From the NCBI RefSeq assembly GCF_003268675.1, contig NZ_CP029378.1, forward strand, positions 2,728,001-2,792,000: DNA of 64,000 nt, in the 5' to 3' direction. The notes below the pieces were generated by a model that worked only from the letters and a program-made list of their open reading frames with translations, ran no database searches and was not told the origin of the DNA. The position numbers and the translations under genes are program-made. This stretch comes from Streptomyces bacillaris. GTDB lineage: Bacteria; Actinomycetota; Actinomycetes; Streptomycetales; Streptomycetaceae. Shown here one piece after another: positions 15,195 through 24,291 of the stretch (position 1 is the stretch's first letter; each line of letters starts with the position of its first letter).

Positions 15195-15490
15195 ATGACG
15201 GCAACGTCAGCGGACGATGCCTGTGGCGGGTGGGTCGTCAGGATCCTCGCCCTCGACGTCGGCGGTTACGCCAATCTGGGCGTGCCCCAGCAGCTCCTTG
15301 GTCACGATGAGATCGCCTCCTCCTGTTCCTGGAGCCAGGAACAGGAGGAGGGTCTAGCGGCAGAGGCACTCGCCTTCTGCGGAGTCTGGTGCGCAGCGCA
15401 AGTGCGTACAGCGCGCGGGAGCCGGTCGGCGCGGGCTGCGTCGAGGGGCTGGCGGGTCCCGGCTGCGGTGAGCAGAGGGAAGCACAGGGC
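15195..15490 (-). pseudogene. degraded second integrase 3' end
   Basis: The reverse strand carries recognisable pieces of a tyrosine integrase like the one at 5335-6599: the end piece with LIVTKELLGHAQIGVT, then a stretch matching AARADRLPRAVRTCA, i.e. the region before TGLRKGEL. Large internal parts are missing and frames shift. The first 16 bases (ATGACGGCAACGTCAG) equal the int stop region at 5322-5337 apart from the first base. It is the remnant of another integrated element of the same family, cut by the IS. Confidence 0.75.
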
Positions 15491-15566
15491 ACAACCGTCA
15501 TCCTCGATCACGCGCCGACATGAGAATGGTGTTCGGCATACGTACGCCTTCCTGGGTGCCTCGCCA

Positions 15567-15950
15567 TCACGGGCGACCGTCTCCAGCCGCGCCCCCGCTC
15601 TCGGCCGCGCCCCCGCCCCCACCTCCCGGATACACGTGCTCGCGCCCCCAGTCCCCCAGCGGCCCCAGCGCCGTGTTCAGTGCGACGCCTCGCGGGGTGA
15701 GCGAGTACTCCACCCTCGGCGGCACTTCGGCGTACTCCTCTCGGTGCACGATGCCGTCGTCCTCCAGCTCCTTGAGGTGCGCGGTGAGCACCTTCTCGGT
15801 CACGCCGGGGACGGCCCGGCGCAATTCACCGAAGCGGTAAGTCCTTTCGGCCAGGGCCCACAGGATGAGCACCTTCCACTTGCCGCCGATCACATCCATC
15901 GCGGCGTCGATCCCGCAGACATACGCCCCCGGCCTCCGTACCGCCCTCAT
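15567..15950 (-). CDS. HxlR-family transcriptional regulator
   Basis: A winged-helix regulator of about 127 residues with the HxlR pattern: CGIDAAMDVIGGKWKVLILW, YRFGELRRAVPGVTEKVLTA, HREEYAEVPPRVEYSLTPRG. One Cys near the N-terminus could act in redox or electrophile sensing. ATG 15950 is preceded by GGGAGGG at 7 nt; GTG 15977 would add nine residues. It is divergent from the NAD-binding reductase gene across about 100 bp, a common pairing in which the HxlR protein controls the neighbour. The Gly-rich C-terminal tail is low complexity. Confidence 0.88.
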   Translation of the reverse strand: MRAVRRPGAYVCGIDAAMDVIGGKWKVLILWALAERTYRFGELRRAVPGVTEKVLTAHLKELEDDGIVHREEYAEVPPRVEYSLTPRGVALNTALGPLGDWGREHVYPGGGGGGAAESGGAAGDGRP

Positions 15951-16049
15951 CGCGACACCCTCCCCCCGCCTGGTCACTCACCACCGGGTAACCACCCACT
16001 CGCAAGTGCGTACTTGAGCGGTCCCAGCCCTTCGACCAGCCTAATCCGC

Positions 16050-16877
16050 ATGTCCGACAACGCATCAGCACCGACCGCACCGGCCTCCCCCACCCCGCTC
16101 ACCCTGCTCGGCCTCGGCGCCATGGGCGCCGCGCTCGCCCGTACCTGGCTCGCCGCCGGGCACCCCCTCACCGTCTGGAACCGCAGCCCCGGCCGCAGCG
16201 CCGAACTCGCCCTCCGGGGCGCGCGGGTGGCGGACAGCGCGGCCGAGGCGGTGGCCGCGAGCCCGCTCGTCGTCACCTGTCTGCTCGACGACGCCTCGGT
16301 CCGGGAGGCGCTGGCCGACGCCGGCCTGACCGGCAAGGACCTGGTCGACCTCACCACCTCCACCCCGGCCGAGTCCCGCGCCCGGGCAGCCTGGGCGGCG
16401 GGGCGCGGCGCCCGATTCCTGGACGGCGGGATCATGGCCGTACCGCCGATGATCGGTGCGCCCGAGGCGGGCGGCTACATCCTCTACAGCGGGCCGCGCG
16501 CCCTCTTCGACCAGCACCGCGAGGTGCTCGGCGTACCGGCGGAGACCCGTTACGTGGGTGAGGACTTCGGGCTGGCCGCGCTCTACGACGTGGCGCTGCT
16601 GAGCGCGATGACCGCCATGTTCGCGGGGGCCCGGCACGCGTTCGCGCTGGTGGAGGGGGCGGGGATCGACCGGAAGGAGTTCGGCGGGCTGGTGGCCGGC
16701 TGGCTCACGGCGATGGCCCCGTCGACGGCGGCGTACGGCGACCCGGCGGCGCCCGAGGACACGACTAGCCCGGCCGTGGTGGAGGCCGGGGACGCGGCTC
16801 TGCTCCGTACGGCCCGGGAACAGGGCGTGGAGACGGCCCTGCTGGAAGCGGCGGCGGGCTCGGTGACCGGCCTCTGA
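16050..16877 (+). CDS. NAD(P)-binding 6-phosphogluconate dehydrogenase-like / imine reductase-like oxidoreductase
   Basis: A 275-residue protein with an N-terminal Rossmann fold (TLLGLGAMGAALARTWLAAG, VWNRSPGRSAEL). The middle motif DLTTSTPAESRARAAWAAGR is typical of beta-hydroxyacid dehydrogenase relatives. The C-terminal helical domain (VALLSAMTAMFAGARHAFAL) fits the imine reductase-like subgroup, in which the usual catalytic Lys is replaced. The substrate cannot be told. ATG 16050 was chosen because the longer frame runs through the HxlR promoter. Regulation by the divergent HxlR gene is likely. Confidence 0.8.
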   Translation: MSDNASAPTAPASPTPLTLLGLGAMGAALARTWLAAGHPLTVWNRSPGRSAELALRGARVADSAAEAVAASPLVVTCLLDDASVREALADAGLTGKDLVDLTTSTPAESRARAAWAAGRGARFLDGGIMAVPPMIGAPEAGGYILYSGPRALFDQHREVLGVPAETRYVGEDFGLAALYDVALLSAMTAMFAGARHAFALVEGAGIDRKEFGGLVAGWLTAMAPSTAAYGDPAAPEDTTSPAVVEAGDAALLRTAREQGVETALLEAAAGSVTGL

Positions 16878-17065
16878 CCGGCGCCGACGGGTCGGCAGGA
16901 CGGGCCCGGCGAGGCTCAGCCCGGCGTCGGCACAGTCCGCGCCACCAGGGCCGCTGGGCTCGGGACCGGCGCCGACGGGGCGTGCCCGGTGGGCCGTCGG
17001 CGGCACGCGGCACGGGTCCGGTGAGCCTGAGACGTGGCCCGGCCCCGGCTGCGTACGGTCGGGGT

Positions 17066-17881
17066 ATGACACTCGACCTCGACGCCTATTTCGCCAGGAT
17101 CGGCTGGTCCGGGGAGCCCCGGCCCACGGTGGAGGTGCTGCGGTCCCTGCACCGCGCGCACGCCCTGGGCATCCCGTTCGAGAACCTGGACGCGGTGCTC
17201 GGATCGGCGCCCTCGCTGGACCTGGCCGACCTGGAGGCCAAGCTCGTCCGCGGCGGGCGGGGCGGTTACTGCTACGAGCACAACACCGTCCTCGCCACCG
17301 CCCTGCGCCAGCTCGGCTTCACGGTGACGTTCCTGGCCGCCCGGGTGGTCCTGGGCGCCGCGCCCGGCGACATCCGCCCGCGCAGCCACATACTGCTGCG
17401 GGTGGACGTGCCGGGCGCGGCGACCCCGTACATCGCCGATGTCGGGTTCGGGGACGTCGGCGCGCTCCTGGAGCCGATCGAGCTGGTGCCGGGCGCGGAG
17501 CTGCACGACGCCCCACGCCGCCACCGGCTCGTCACCGTGGCGCACGACGGGCCGCTGGAGATGTGGGAGCTGCTGGCGGAGCAGGGCGGGAGCTGGGAGC
17601 CGCAGTACACGTTCACGCTGGAGCCGTTCGAGTCCCCGGACTTCGAGATGATCAACTGGTACGTGGCGACGAGCCCGCGCTCACCGTTCCAGCAGGCGGT
17701 CTACGTGCGGCGCACCCTGCCCGACGCCTCCCACCTGGCGCTCGCCGGGCTGGACCTGGTCGAGCGGGCCGAGGACGGCACGGTCAAGGAGCGGCTGCTG
17801 TCGGGCCGTGACGAGGTGGTGCGGGTGCTCCGGGACGACTTCGGCATCCGCGTACCGGAGGGTGCCGAGCTGCCGGCGTAG
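17066..17881 (+). CDS. nat: arylamine N-acetyltransferase
   Basis: A 271-residue NAT. The catalytic triad is clear: Cys in RGGRGGYCYEHN, His in RSHILLRV and Asp in YIADVGFG. The protein moves the acetyl group from acetyl-CoA to arylamines or hydrazines; related enzymes in actinomycetes also close amide bonds in natural product pathways. No biosynthetic cluster is visible nearby, so a xenobiotic role is as likely. The ATG lies after a G-rich weak ribosome site (GGTCGGGGT). The N-terminal helical part (DLDAYFARIGWSGEPRPTV) is complete. Confidence 0.93.
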   Translation: MTLDLDAYFARIGWSGEPRPTVEVLRSLHRAHALGIPFENLDAVLGSAPSLDLADLEAKLVRGGRGGYCYEHNTVLATALRQLGFTVTFLAARVVLGAAPGDIRPRSHILLRVDVPGAATPYIADVGFGDVGALLEPIELVPGAELHDAPRRHRLVTVAHDGPLEMWELLAEQGGSWEPQYTFTLEPFESPDFEMINWYVATSPRSPFQQAVYVRRTLPDASHLALAGLDLVERAEDGTVKERLLSGRDEVVRVLRDDFGIRVPEGAELPA

Positions 17882-18158
17882 GCGCGTACCGGCGGACCGG
17901 ACGTACGGACACGCCCCCCTTCGCCCGTCTCCACCGTCGGCAGGGCGCTGTGTCACCGCCCGCGTGGCGCATCTCACCCGCGCGGGCCGCTCACGCCCCA
18001 TTCCAAGCCGCGGCGCCGCCCTCACCGGTCCTTCCCACGGTCCGGGGCCGGGGCGGCCTTGGCGTTGGAAGTCGGAGCGCGGCGGCGGGCGGGGCCGGGG
18101 TCCCGAGAACGGCGCAATCTCCGCGCACCGCGCGAAACGCGGCCGTAAGCTCGCGGAC

Positions 18159-19370
18159 ATGCAGGTCATCCAGTCCACCAAGCTCGCCAACGTCTGCTAC
18201 GAGATCCGGGGCCCCGTGCTGGAGGAGGCGATGCGGCTCGAAGCGGCCGGTCAGCGCATCCTCAAGCTCAACACGGGCAACCCGGCCGCGTTCGGGTTCG
18301 AGTGCCCGCCGGAGATCCTCGAGGACATCCTCCGGAACCTCTCGGGCGCGCACGGTTACGGGGACGCGAAGGGGCTGCTGTCGGCGCGGCGCGCGGTGGT
18401 GCAGCACTACCAGACCAAGGGGATCGACCTCGACGTCGAGGACATCTACCTGGGCAACGGCGTCTCCGAGCTGATCCAGATGTCGATGCAGGCCCTGCTC
18501 GACGACGGTGACGAGGTCCTCGTACCGGCTCCGGACTACCCCCTGTGGACGGCCTCGGTCGCGCTGGCGGGCGGGACGGCGGTGCACTACCGGTGCGACG
18601 AGCAGGCCGACTGGATGCCGGACCTGGCGGACATCGAGCGGAAGATCACCGACCGCACCAAGGCCCTGGTGATCATCAACCCGAACAACCCGACCGGCGC
18701 GGTGTACGACGACGAGATGCTGCGCGGTCTCACCGAGATCGCCCGCCGCCACAACCTGATCGTCTGCTCCGACGAGATCTACGACCGGATCCTGTACGAC
18801 GGTGCCACCCACACCCCGACGGCGGCGCTGGCCCCCGATCTGATGGTGCTGACGTTCAACGGGCTCTCGAAGAACTACCGGGTGGCCGGATACCGCTCCG
18901 GCTGGCTGGCGGTCTGCGGCCCGAAGGCGCACGCCACCTCGTACATCGAGGGGCTGACGATCCTGGCCAACATGCGGCTCTGCGCCAACATGCCCTCCCA
19001 GCACGCGGTGGCCACCGCGCTCGGCGGCCGGCAGTCGATCGAGGACCTGGTGCTGCCGGGCGGCCGGATCCTGGAGCAGCGGGACGTGGCGTACGACCTG
19101 CTGACCTCGATCCCCGGGGTGACCTGCGTGAAGCCGAAGGGGGCCCTGTACCTCTTCCCCCGGCTCGACCCGAAGGTCTACAAGATCAAGGACGACCGGC
19201 AGATGGTGCTGGACCTGCTGCGGGCCGAGAAGATCATGGTCGTGCAGGGGACCGGGTTCAACTGGCCGGAGCCCGATCACTTCCGCATCGTGACGCTGCC
19301 CGCGACGGAGGAGCTGCGGGACGCCGTGACCCGGATCGGCTCGTTCCTGGACGGTTACGGGCAGCCGTAG
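18159..19370 (+). CDS. pyridoxal phosphate aminotransferase, alanine-type (AlaA/AlaT-like)
   Basis: A 403-residue fold-type I aminotransferase. Hallmarks are YGDAKGLLSARRAVV, VPAPDYPLWTAS, NPNNPTGAVY, CSDEIYDRILYDG and the PLP lysine in NGLSKNYRVAGYRSGW; the C-terminal Arg is in DHFRIVTLP. The N-terminal block (QSTKLANVCYEIRGPVLEEA) is typical of the glutamate-pyruvate aminotransferase that makes alanine. It stands alone, with about 280 bp of non-coding DNA upstream. Upstream in-frame codons are G/C-rich filler and were rejected as a start. Confidence 0.9.
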   Translation: MQVIQSTKLANVCYEIRGPVLEEAMRLEAAGQRILKLNTGNPAAFGFECPPEILEDILRNLSGAHGYGDAKGLLSARRAVVQHYQTKGIDLDVEDIYLGNGVSELIQMSMQALLDDGDEVLVPAPDYPLWTASVALAGGTAVHYRCDEQADWMPDLADIERKITDRTKALVIINPNNPTGAVYDDEMLRGLTEIARRHNLIVCSDEIYDRILYDGATHTPTAALAPDLMVLTFNGLSKNYRVAGYRSGWLAVCGPKAHATSYIEGLTILANMRLCANMPSQHAVATALGGRQSIEDLVLPGGRILEQRDVAYDLLTSIPGVTCVKPKGALYLFPRLDPKVYKIKDDRQMVLDLLRAEKIMVVQGTGFNWPEPDHFRIVTLPATEELRDAVTRIGSFLDGYGQP

Positions 19371-19482
19371 GGCAGACACCTCAAGGACGGAGGGCCGGAT
19401 GCCGGACCGGATTTCAGATCGAGCGTAAACTTAGACTCGATCCAATGTAGGATGGATATCCAGCATCACCGGGAGGCCATCC

Positions 19483-19893
19483 ATGTACGAGCCGATCCGC
19501 ACCCCCTCGGTCCACAGCCCGGCCGACGACGCGGACTTTCCGCACCGCAGCCGCGAGGAGGAGCTGGACATCCAGCTGGCCGGGCACCTCGCCGCCCTCC
19601 TCGCGGTCACCGACGAACTGGGCCTCGGCGCGGCGGGCGACCGCATCGCCGAGCAGGTGGCGCGGCTGCGCGGCGCTCCGCCCGCCCGGCACGCCGCCCT
19701 GACCGACGCCGCCCCGGTGGCCCTGCACCGCCGCGCCCACGCCCTGGCGGGCCGCGCGCTGGTGGTGGCGGCGTCCCGCGCCGACACGACCGCGGCCATC
19801 CTCTCCGCGCAGCGGATGGACGCCCACACCGAGGCCCTCGCCTCGGCCCCCGCCGACACCGCCGCCTCCGGGCAGCTTGTCGGCGCCCACTGA
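19483..19893 (+). CDS. conserved hypothetical protein, helical
   Basis: A 136-residue Ala-rich, mostly helical soluble protein. GGGAGG lies 6 nt before the ATG, so it is well supported as a gene. No catalytic motif or membrane segment is visible. A TAGGAT -10-like box at 19448-19453, within an unusually AT-rich stretch (19420-19460), may be its promoter. Function unknown. Confidence 0.65.
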   Translation: MYEPIRTPSVHSPADDADFPHRSREEELDIQLAGHLAALLAVTDELGLGAAGDRIAEQVARLRGAPPARHAALTDAAPVALHRRAHALAGRALVVAASRADTTAAILSAQRMDAHTEALASAPADTAASGQLVGAH

Positions 19894-20069
19894 CGGCCCC
19901 GGTCCGCGTGCCGGCAGGGCGCGCGGACCGGGCGCCACGTTTACGGTTGCCTGGCCCCGTTCCCTGGTCCCGGTTGCCTCGCCTCCGTTGTCTGGCCCCG
20001 ATATTCGGGCTCCGTTGCCTGGTCTCGGTTCTCCACCCTCCGTGCTCCGTGTTCCGCCCTCCGGCCGGA

Positions 20070-21425
20070 TCAGCCCGCGTCCCCCAGCAGCCCCGAGGCC
20101 TCGCGGAGGTCGTCCAGTGCCGGGCCGAACTCCCGGGCCGCCAGGCGAAAGGCCGACCGGTCCATCAGGACGTCGGCCAGGGCCCTCCTTCCCTCGGCCG
20201 AGCGGTGCCGGGCCAGGCCTCGGGCCAGGTCCACCCCCTCGTCGAACAGGTGCCGCGTCCGCTCCGCGAACAGATGGGTGAGGGACTCCGCGTGGACGGC
20301 TGAGCGTACGGTGAGGACGCGATGCAGCCGGACCTGTTCGGCGCACGGTCCGTCCGGGTCCTCGGCCGCCCGTGCGGCGAGCGCGTCGACCTCTTCCCGC
20401 AGGGCTGTACGGCTGTCGAAATAGCGCTGCCCGACGTCCGGGGACCAGTTCCGAGGTTGCACTCCCAGCGCCGGACGCGGCCCGCCGGACGCCGGGCGCT
20501 CACCTGGCGCGGGACGCCCACCGGACGCCGGGCGCTCGCTGTCCGCGCCCGAGAGGGACAACAGAACCACCCAGAACGACGTCTGATAGCCGCTCCACGA
20601 CCGGCGCTCACCGGTGGTGGCCAGCTCCGTCAGCACGGCCCGCGCCTCCTTGCGTACGGCGGCTGCCGGCTCACCCCTGCCCCAGGTGTCGAGCATCCGC
20701 GCGTACCCGATCAGCGCGTGGGCGTGGCAGACCACCGGCCCCCGGTCGGCCGCGGCCTCGGCCGCTTCCATGGTGACGAGCCCCTCGAACGCGGCAAGTG
20801 CCTCATCCGCGCGGCCCGCGTCATGGAGAGCGCCGATCCACTCCAGGAGCAGCCAGGCGAGAGTGCCCTCACCGGGCCCGTCCGGCAGCCTCACGGCGAC
20901 CAACTCACCGAGCAGTTCCGCTGCTTCGGCACAACGGCCTTCCTCGGAGAGGCCGGCGGCCCACTCCCTCACCCCCTGGCTCACCGGACCACCGTCCGCC
21001 GCGGCCTGCGCACGGCCGATAGCCAGCATCTCGGCGCGCAGGGCCAGCCCTTCGGCGCGCCTGCCCATGGCGTACAGATTCCTCTGGCAGAAGTCGAGTG
21101 CCTGGTAGAGGAGTTCCGCACGTCCAGGTTCGGCCGGGTCGACGGCCCGCGCCGCGGCCACCGCTTCCTCCAGCAACGCGAGGCGTGCCGCAGGCCGTTC
21201 ACGGTACCCGGACCCGGGGCAGCCGCACCTGCCGGAGCCATGGCCCCGTTCGTGGCTCAGGTCGTGCAGTGCCCGGACCAGGCGGGGCAGATAGGCGGTG
21301 GGGCCGACCCGGGCGAGCACCCGGTAGGCGTCGACTTCCTCGTACGGCGTGCGGCGACCCGATGCGAGAAGGATGGTCCGCGCCCGCGTGATGTCGTCCT
21401 GATCAACTGTCCCCGTGATGTCCAT
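20070..21425 (-). CDS. TPR-like hypothetical protein
   Basis: About 451 residues of repeated helix pairs (ALLEEAVAAARAVDPAEPGRA, LYQALDFCQRNLYAMGRRAEG, AAELLGELVAVRLPDG, LDDLREASGLL) typical of degenerate TPRs. A Pro/Gly-rich insert with GERPASGG-like repeats splits the middle. A small Cys cluster (RCGCPG) lies near the N-terminus. There is no enzyme domain. ATG 21425 was chosen; ATG 21467 is possible, and neither has a strong ribosome site. It is divergent from the solute-binding-like operon. Probably a protein-protein interaction scaffold. Confidence 0.65.
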   Translation of the reverse strand: MDITGTVDQDDITRARTILLASGRRTPYEEVDAYRVLARVGPTAYLPRLVRALHDLSHERGHGSGRCGCPGSGYRERPAARLALLEEAVAAARAVDPAEPGRAELLYQALDFCQRNLYAMGRRAEGLALRAEMLAIGRAQAAADGGPVSQGVREWAAGLSEEGRCAEAAELLGELVAVRLPDGPGEGTLAWLLLEWIGALHDAGRADEALAAFEGLVTMEAAEAAADRGPVVCHAHALIGYARMLDTWGRGEPAAAVRKEARAVLTELATTGERRSWSGYQTSFWVVLLSLSGADSERPASGGRPAPGERPASGGPRPALGVQPRNWSPDVGQRYFDSRTALREEVDALAARAAEDPDGPCAEQVRLHRVLTVRSAVHAESLTHLFAERTRHLFDEGVDLARGLARHRSAEGRRALADVLMDRSAFRLAAREFGPALDDLREASGLLGDAG

Positions 21426-21652
21426 GGCGGAGATTCTGGGCGCCGCCGAGGTGGCCGAACAAGGCATGGAGCCTGTGCCGTCCGTCCTACGAAAACCCCC
21501 TCTGACCTGTCATGATGGAGATGTCATCGCCTCTCCGGCCGCAACCTCCCGAGGGTCCTTCCCGCCCCTCCGTTGCGTACTGGGATAGCCGCTTCATCTC
21601 CCGTCCACCCAACTCGGCCAGGAATGTGGGCTTCCGGGCGCACGCTGCGTAC

Positions 21653-22762
21653 GTGAGACGCATCGTGGGAATCGTCCTGGCGGTCCTGCTGATCGGCGGC
21701 GTGGCGGCGGCCGTCGTGGCAGGCCGTGACAGAGACGGCGACGGCAGCAGTGGCACGGCAGCGACGACCGTGCGTGGAGTGATCGGGTCGGAGAAGGCCG
21801 AGTTCTTCGCCGACCCCGACACGGTGAAGGCCCTCGCCGCCCGGGGCATCACCGTCAAGGCCGAGACATCCGGCTCCTGGGCCATGGATCAACTCTCCCT
21901 GGAAGGACAGGACTTCGCCTTCCCCAGCTCCAAGGCGCCGGCCGACGAGCTGCGCCGCAGGTCCGCCGTCGAGGGCGGTCCGCTGCGGCCCTTCTACTCA
22001 CCGCTCGTCGTCGTGGCCCACCGCAACGCGGCCGAGGTCCTCGCCGCCAACGGCCTCGCCCGGCTGAAGACCGACGGCACCTCCAGCTTCGCCACCCGGG
22101 GCACGCTGCTCATGGGCCCCTACCTCAAGGCGGCCGAGGCGGACCGGACCTGGCAGCAGCTCGAAGGGGCCTCCGGGCACGCCGAGTTGAGCGGCACGCT
22201 CTTCATCACGAGCACCGACCCCGTCTCGTCCAACTCCGGCGCCCTCTACCTCGCCGCCGCCTCGTACGTCGCCGACGGCGGCCGGGTCGCGGCGGACCGC
22301 GCGGCCGTGGACCGTACGGCGGTGCTCATGCGGAAGCTGGTCCAGGTGCAGGGGGCCCAGCAGACCAGCAGCGACGCCCCGTTCCGGGACTTCATCAGCG
22401 GGGTCGGCAACCCGCTGGTGCTGGTCTACGAGTCGCAGGTGGCCTCCCTCCTGACCCACAGCAAACGGCAGGAGATCGGGGACCTCGTCGTGCTCTACCC
22501 GGACACCACGGTCTCCAGCGACCACACCCTGGTCCCCCTGACGGCGGCGGGCCGACAACTGGGCGAACTGCTCTCCACCGACCCGCGGTTGCGGGAGCTG
22601 GCCGTACGCCACGGCTTCCGCCCGCAGGGCGCGGCGGCCGAGTTCACCGCCGCCACCGCGGCCCACACCGACTACATCGACCAGCAGCTGACCGGCGTAC
22701 GCCAGGCACCCGTGCCCACCGCCGAGGTGCTGCGCACGATGGCCGAACGGGCCCGCGGCTGA
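21653..22762 (+). CDS. membrane-anchored solute-binding-like protein, first gene of the TelA operon
   Basis: About 369 residues. The signal anchor RRIVGIVLAVLLIGGVAAAVVAG is followed by a periplasmic-binding-protein-like fold (VRGVIGSEKAEFFADP, SGSWAMDQL, LFITSTDPVSSNSGALYLAA, NPLVLVYESQVAS, VVLYPDTTVSSDHTLVPL). No lipobox Cys is seen. GTG 21653 fits the signal sequence best; the frame is open to 21512, so a longer form is possible. It leads a four-gene set with TelA, a VWA lipoprotein and XpaC, which suggests a cell-surface ligand sensor for that system. No permease gene is nearby, so it is probably not a transporter component. Confidence 0.75.
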   Translation: MRRIVGIVLAVLLIGGVAAAVVAGRDRDGDGSSGTAATTVRGVIGSEKAEFFADPDTVKALAARGITVKAETSGSWAMDQLSLEGQDFAFPSSKAPADELRRRSAVEGGPLRPFYSPLVVVAHRNAAEVLAANGLARLKTDGTSSFATRGTLLMGPYLKAAEADRTWQQLEGASGHAELSGTLFITSTDPVSSNSGALYLAAASYVADGGRVAADRAAVDRTAVLMRKLVQVQGAQQTSSDAPFRDFISGVGNPLVLVYESQVASLLTHSKRQEIGDLVVLYPDTTVSSDHTLVPLTAAGRQLGELLSTDPRLRELAVRHGFRPQGAAAEFTAATAAHTDYIDQQLTGVRQAPVPTAEVLRTMAERARG

Positions 22763-23010
22763 TGCGCCGGGCTGCCGCCGTACGGAGGCCGGGGCCCGGG
22801 GCCACGGCCCCGCCGGGCCGGGCGCTCCCGGCACCCCGTACCGCCACACCCGGCCCGATGCTTCCGGCCCCTCGCGCCGCCGCGCCCGCGCAAGCCCCGA
22901 CGGCCACGGCGCCCCGGCCGGCCGTACCGGCCCCGCCCGCCACCGCCGCACCCCACCCGGCTTCCCCATCCCCCGCGTGCCCCGAGGCACCCGCAGCCCA
23001 GGAGACGTGA
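22762..23010 (+). CDS. possible small Pro/Ala-rich protein
   Basis: An 82-residue Pro/Ala/Thr-rich open frame whose ATG shares a base with the previous stop (TGATG) and which ends 3 nt before telA. It has no signal or domain and low complexity. It fills the only gap in a tight operon, which is the main point in its favour; chance opening of a G/C-rich frame is equally likely. Confidence 0.25.
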   Translation: MRRAAAVRRPGPGATAPPGRALPAPRTATPGPMLPAPRAAAPAQAPTATAPRPAVPAPPATAAPHPASPSPACPEAPAAQET

Positions 23011-23013
23011 CCC

Positions 23014-24291
23014 ATGCCCCAGGACCCCAGAACCCCCTACGCGAGACCGCAGGAAGCAGGCGCCCCGCGGGAGGCAGGCGGGCCGCAGGACGCGAGGCCC
23101 CACGGCGTCGGGTCCCTGGACCCGCCGGCCGCGCCGCTCGTGCTCACCCCGCCCGAGCCCGTCGCCCCCGTCCGGGCCGAGCAGGCCGCCGGGCTCGTCC
23201 CGGTGGAGGGCGCGGTGCGGGAGGAGATGGTGCGGCGGGCGGAGGAGTACGTGGGGTCGCTCGCCGGACTCGACGCCCGGTCACCGGAGTTCACCTCCCG
23301 GATCGGCGAGATCGCCGCGCTCGGGCAGGGCGACATCCGCAGCGCCGCCCAGCAGTCCAACCGGATGCTGGACCGCACCGTCCGCTCGCTGGCCTCCGGT
23401 GAGGGCGACGCGCCCGCCCGGGTCGGGGCCTCGCTGGTCGAACTGCGGCGCACGGTCCAGGATCTCGACCCGGGCGACACCCCGGTACGCGGCGCCCGGC
23501 GGCTGCTGTCCCGGCTGCCCGGCGCGAACCGGTTCCGCGACCACGTGGCCAAGTACGCCTCGGCGCAAGGCACCTTGAACCGGATTGTCGGCTCCCTCCG
23601 CAGCGGCCAGGACGAACTGCGACGCGACAACGCCGCGTTGCACACCGAACGCACCCGGCTCTGGGAGTCGATGGGCAAACTCCAGGAGTACGCGGTCCTC
23701 ACCGAGGCCCTCGACGAGGTCGTGGCCCGCCGCATCGCGGAGACCGAGCTCACCGACCCCGTACAGGCGGACGCGCTCCGTGCCGACGTCCTCTTCTCGG
23801 TCCGGCAGAAGCACCAGGACCTGCTGACCCAACTGGCCGTCTGCGCGCAGGGATACCTGGCAATGGACGTCGTACGGCGCAACAACGACGAGCTGATCAA
23901 GGGCGTCGACCGGGCCGCGACCACCACGGTCTCGGCGCTGCGCATCGCGGTGATGCTCGCCTCGGCGCTGGAGAACCAGCGGCGGGTCACCGAGCAGGTG
24001 CAGGTGCTGCGTTCCACCACGGAGGAGCTGATCCGGGGCAACGCGGAGATGCTGGCCACCCAGAGCGGCGAGATCCAGCGCATCGCGGCCGACCCGGCGG
24101 TGGGCGCGGAGACGCTGCGTACGGCGTTCCACCAGATCTACCGGACGCTGGACGCCATCGACACGTACAAGGTGCGGGCGACGGAGTCCATGGCCGCCAC
24201 CGTTGAGGCGCTCACCGCCGAACTCCAGGAGGCGAGCGCCCGGTTGGAGCGGGGGCGTGCGTCCGGCCCGTTGGACGGCGGCCTCGCATGA
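23014..24291 (+). CDS. telA: toxic anion resistance protein, TelA family
   Basis: A 425-residue, nearly all-helical soluble protein with the TelA core: SRIGEIAALGQGDIRSAAQQ, LSRLPGANRFRDHVAKYASA, LRRDNAALHTERTRLWESM, DVVRRNNDELIKGVDRAATT, LRIAVMLASALENQRRVTEQ. The Pro-rich N-terminus (about 60 residues) is low complexity. TelA proteins occur with XpaC and are linked to tellurite and envelope-drug tolerance, but their mechanism is unsettled. AGGAG lies 8 nt before the ATG. The stop overlaps the next start (ATGA). Confidence 0.9.
   Translation: MPQDPRTPYARPQEAGAPREAGGPQDARPHGVGSLDPPAAPLVLTPPEPVAPVRAEQAAGLVPVEGAVREEMVRRAEEYVGSLAGLDARSPEFTSRIGEIAALGQGDIRSAAQQSNRMLDRTVRSLASGEGDAPARVGASLVELRRTVQDLDPGDTPVRGARRLLSRLPGANRFRDHVAKYASAQGTLNRIVGSLRSGQDELRRDNAALHTERTRLWESMGKLQEYAVLTEALDEVVARRIAETELTDPVQADALRADVLFSVRQKHQDLLTQLAVCAQGYLAMDVVRRNNDELIKGVDRAATTTVSALRIAVMLASALENQRRVTEQVQVLRSTTEELIRGNAEMLATQSGEIQRIAADPAVGAETLRTAFHQIYRTLDAIDTYKVRATESMAATVEALTAELQEASARLERGRASGPLDGGLA

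Noticed and set aside
15195..16049. N-terminal extension of the NAD-binding reductase back to 15195
   Set aside because: The open frame passes through the HxlR gene's promoter and the integrase remnant; the Rossmann fold starts right after ATG 16050.
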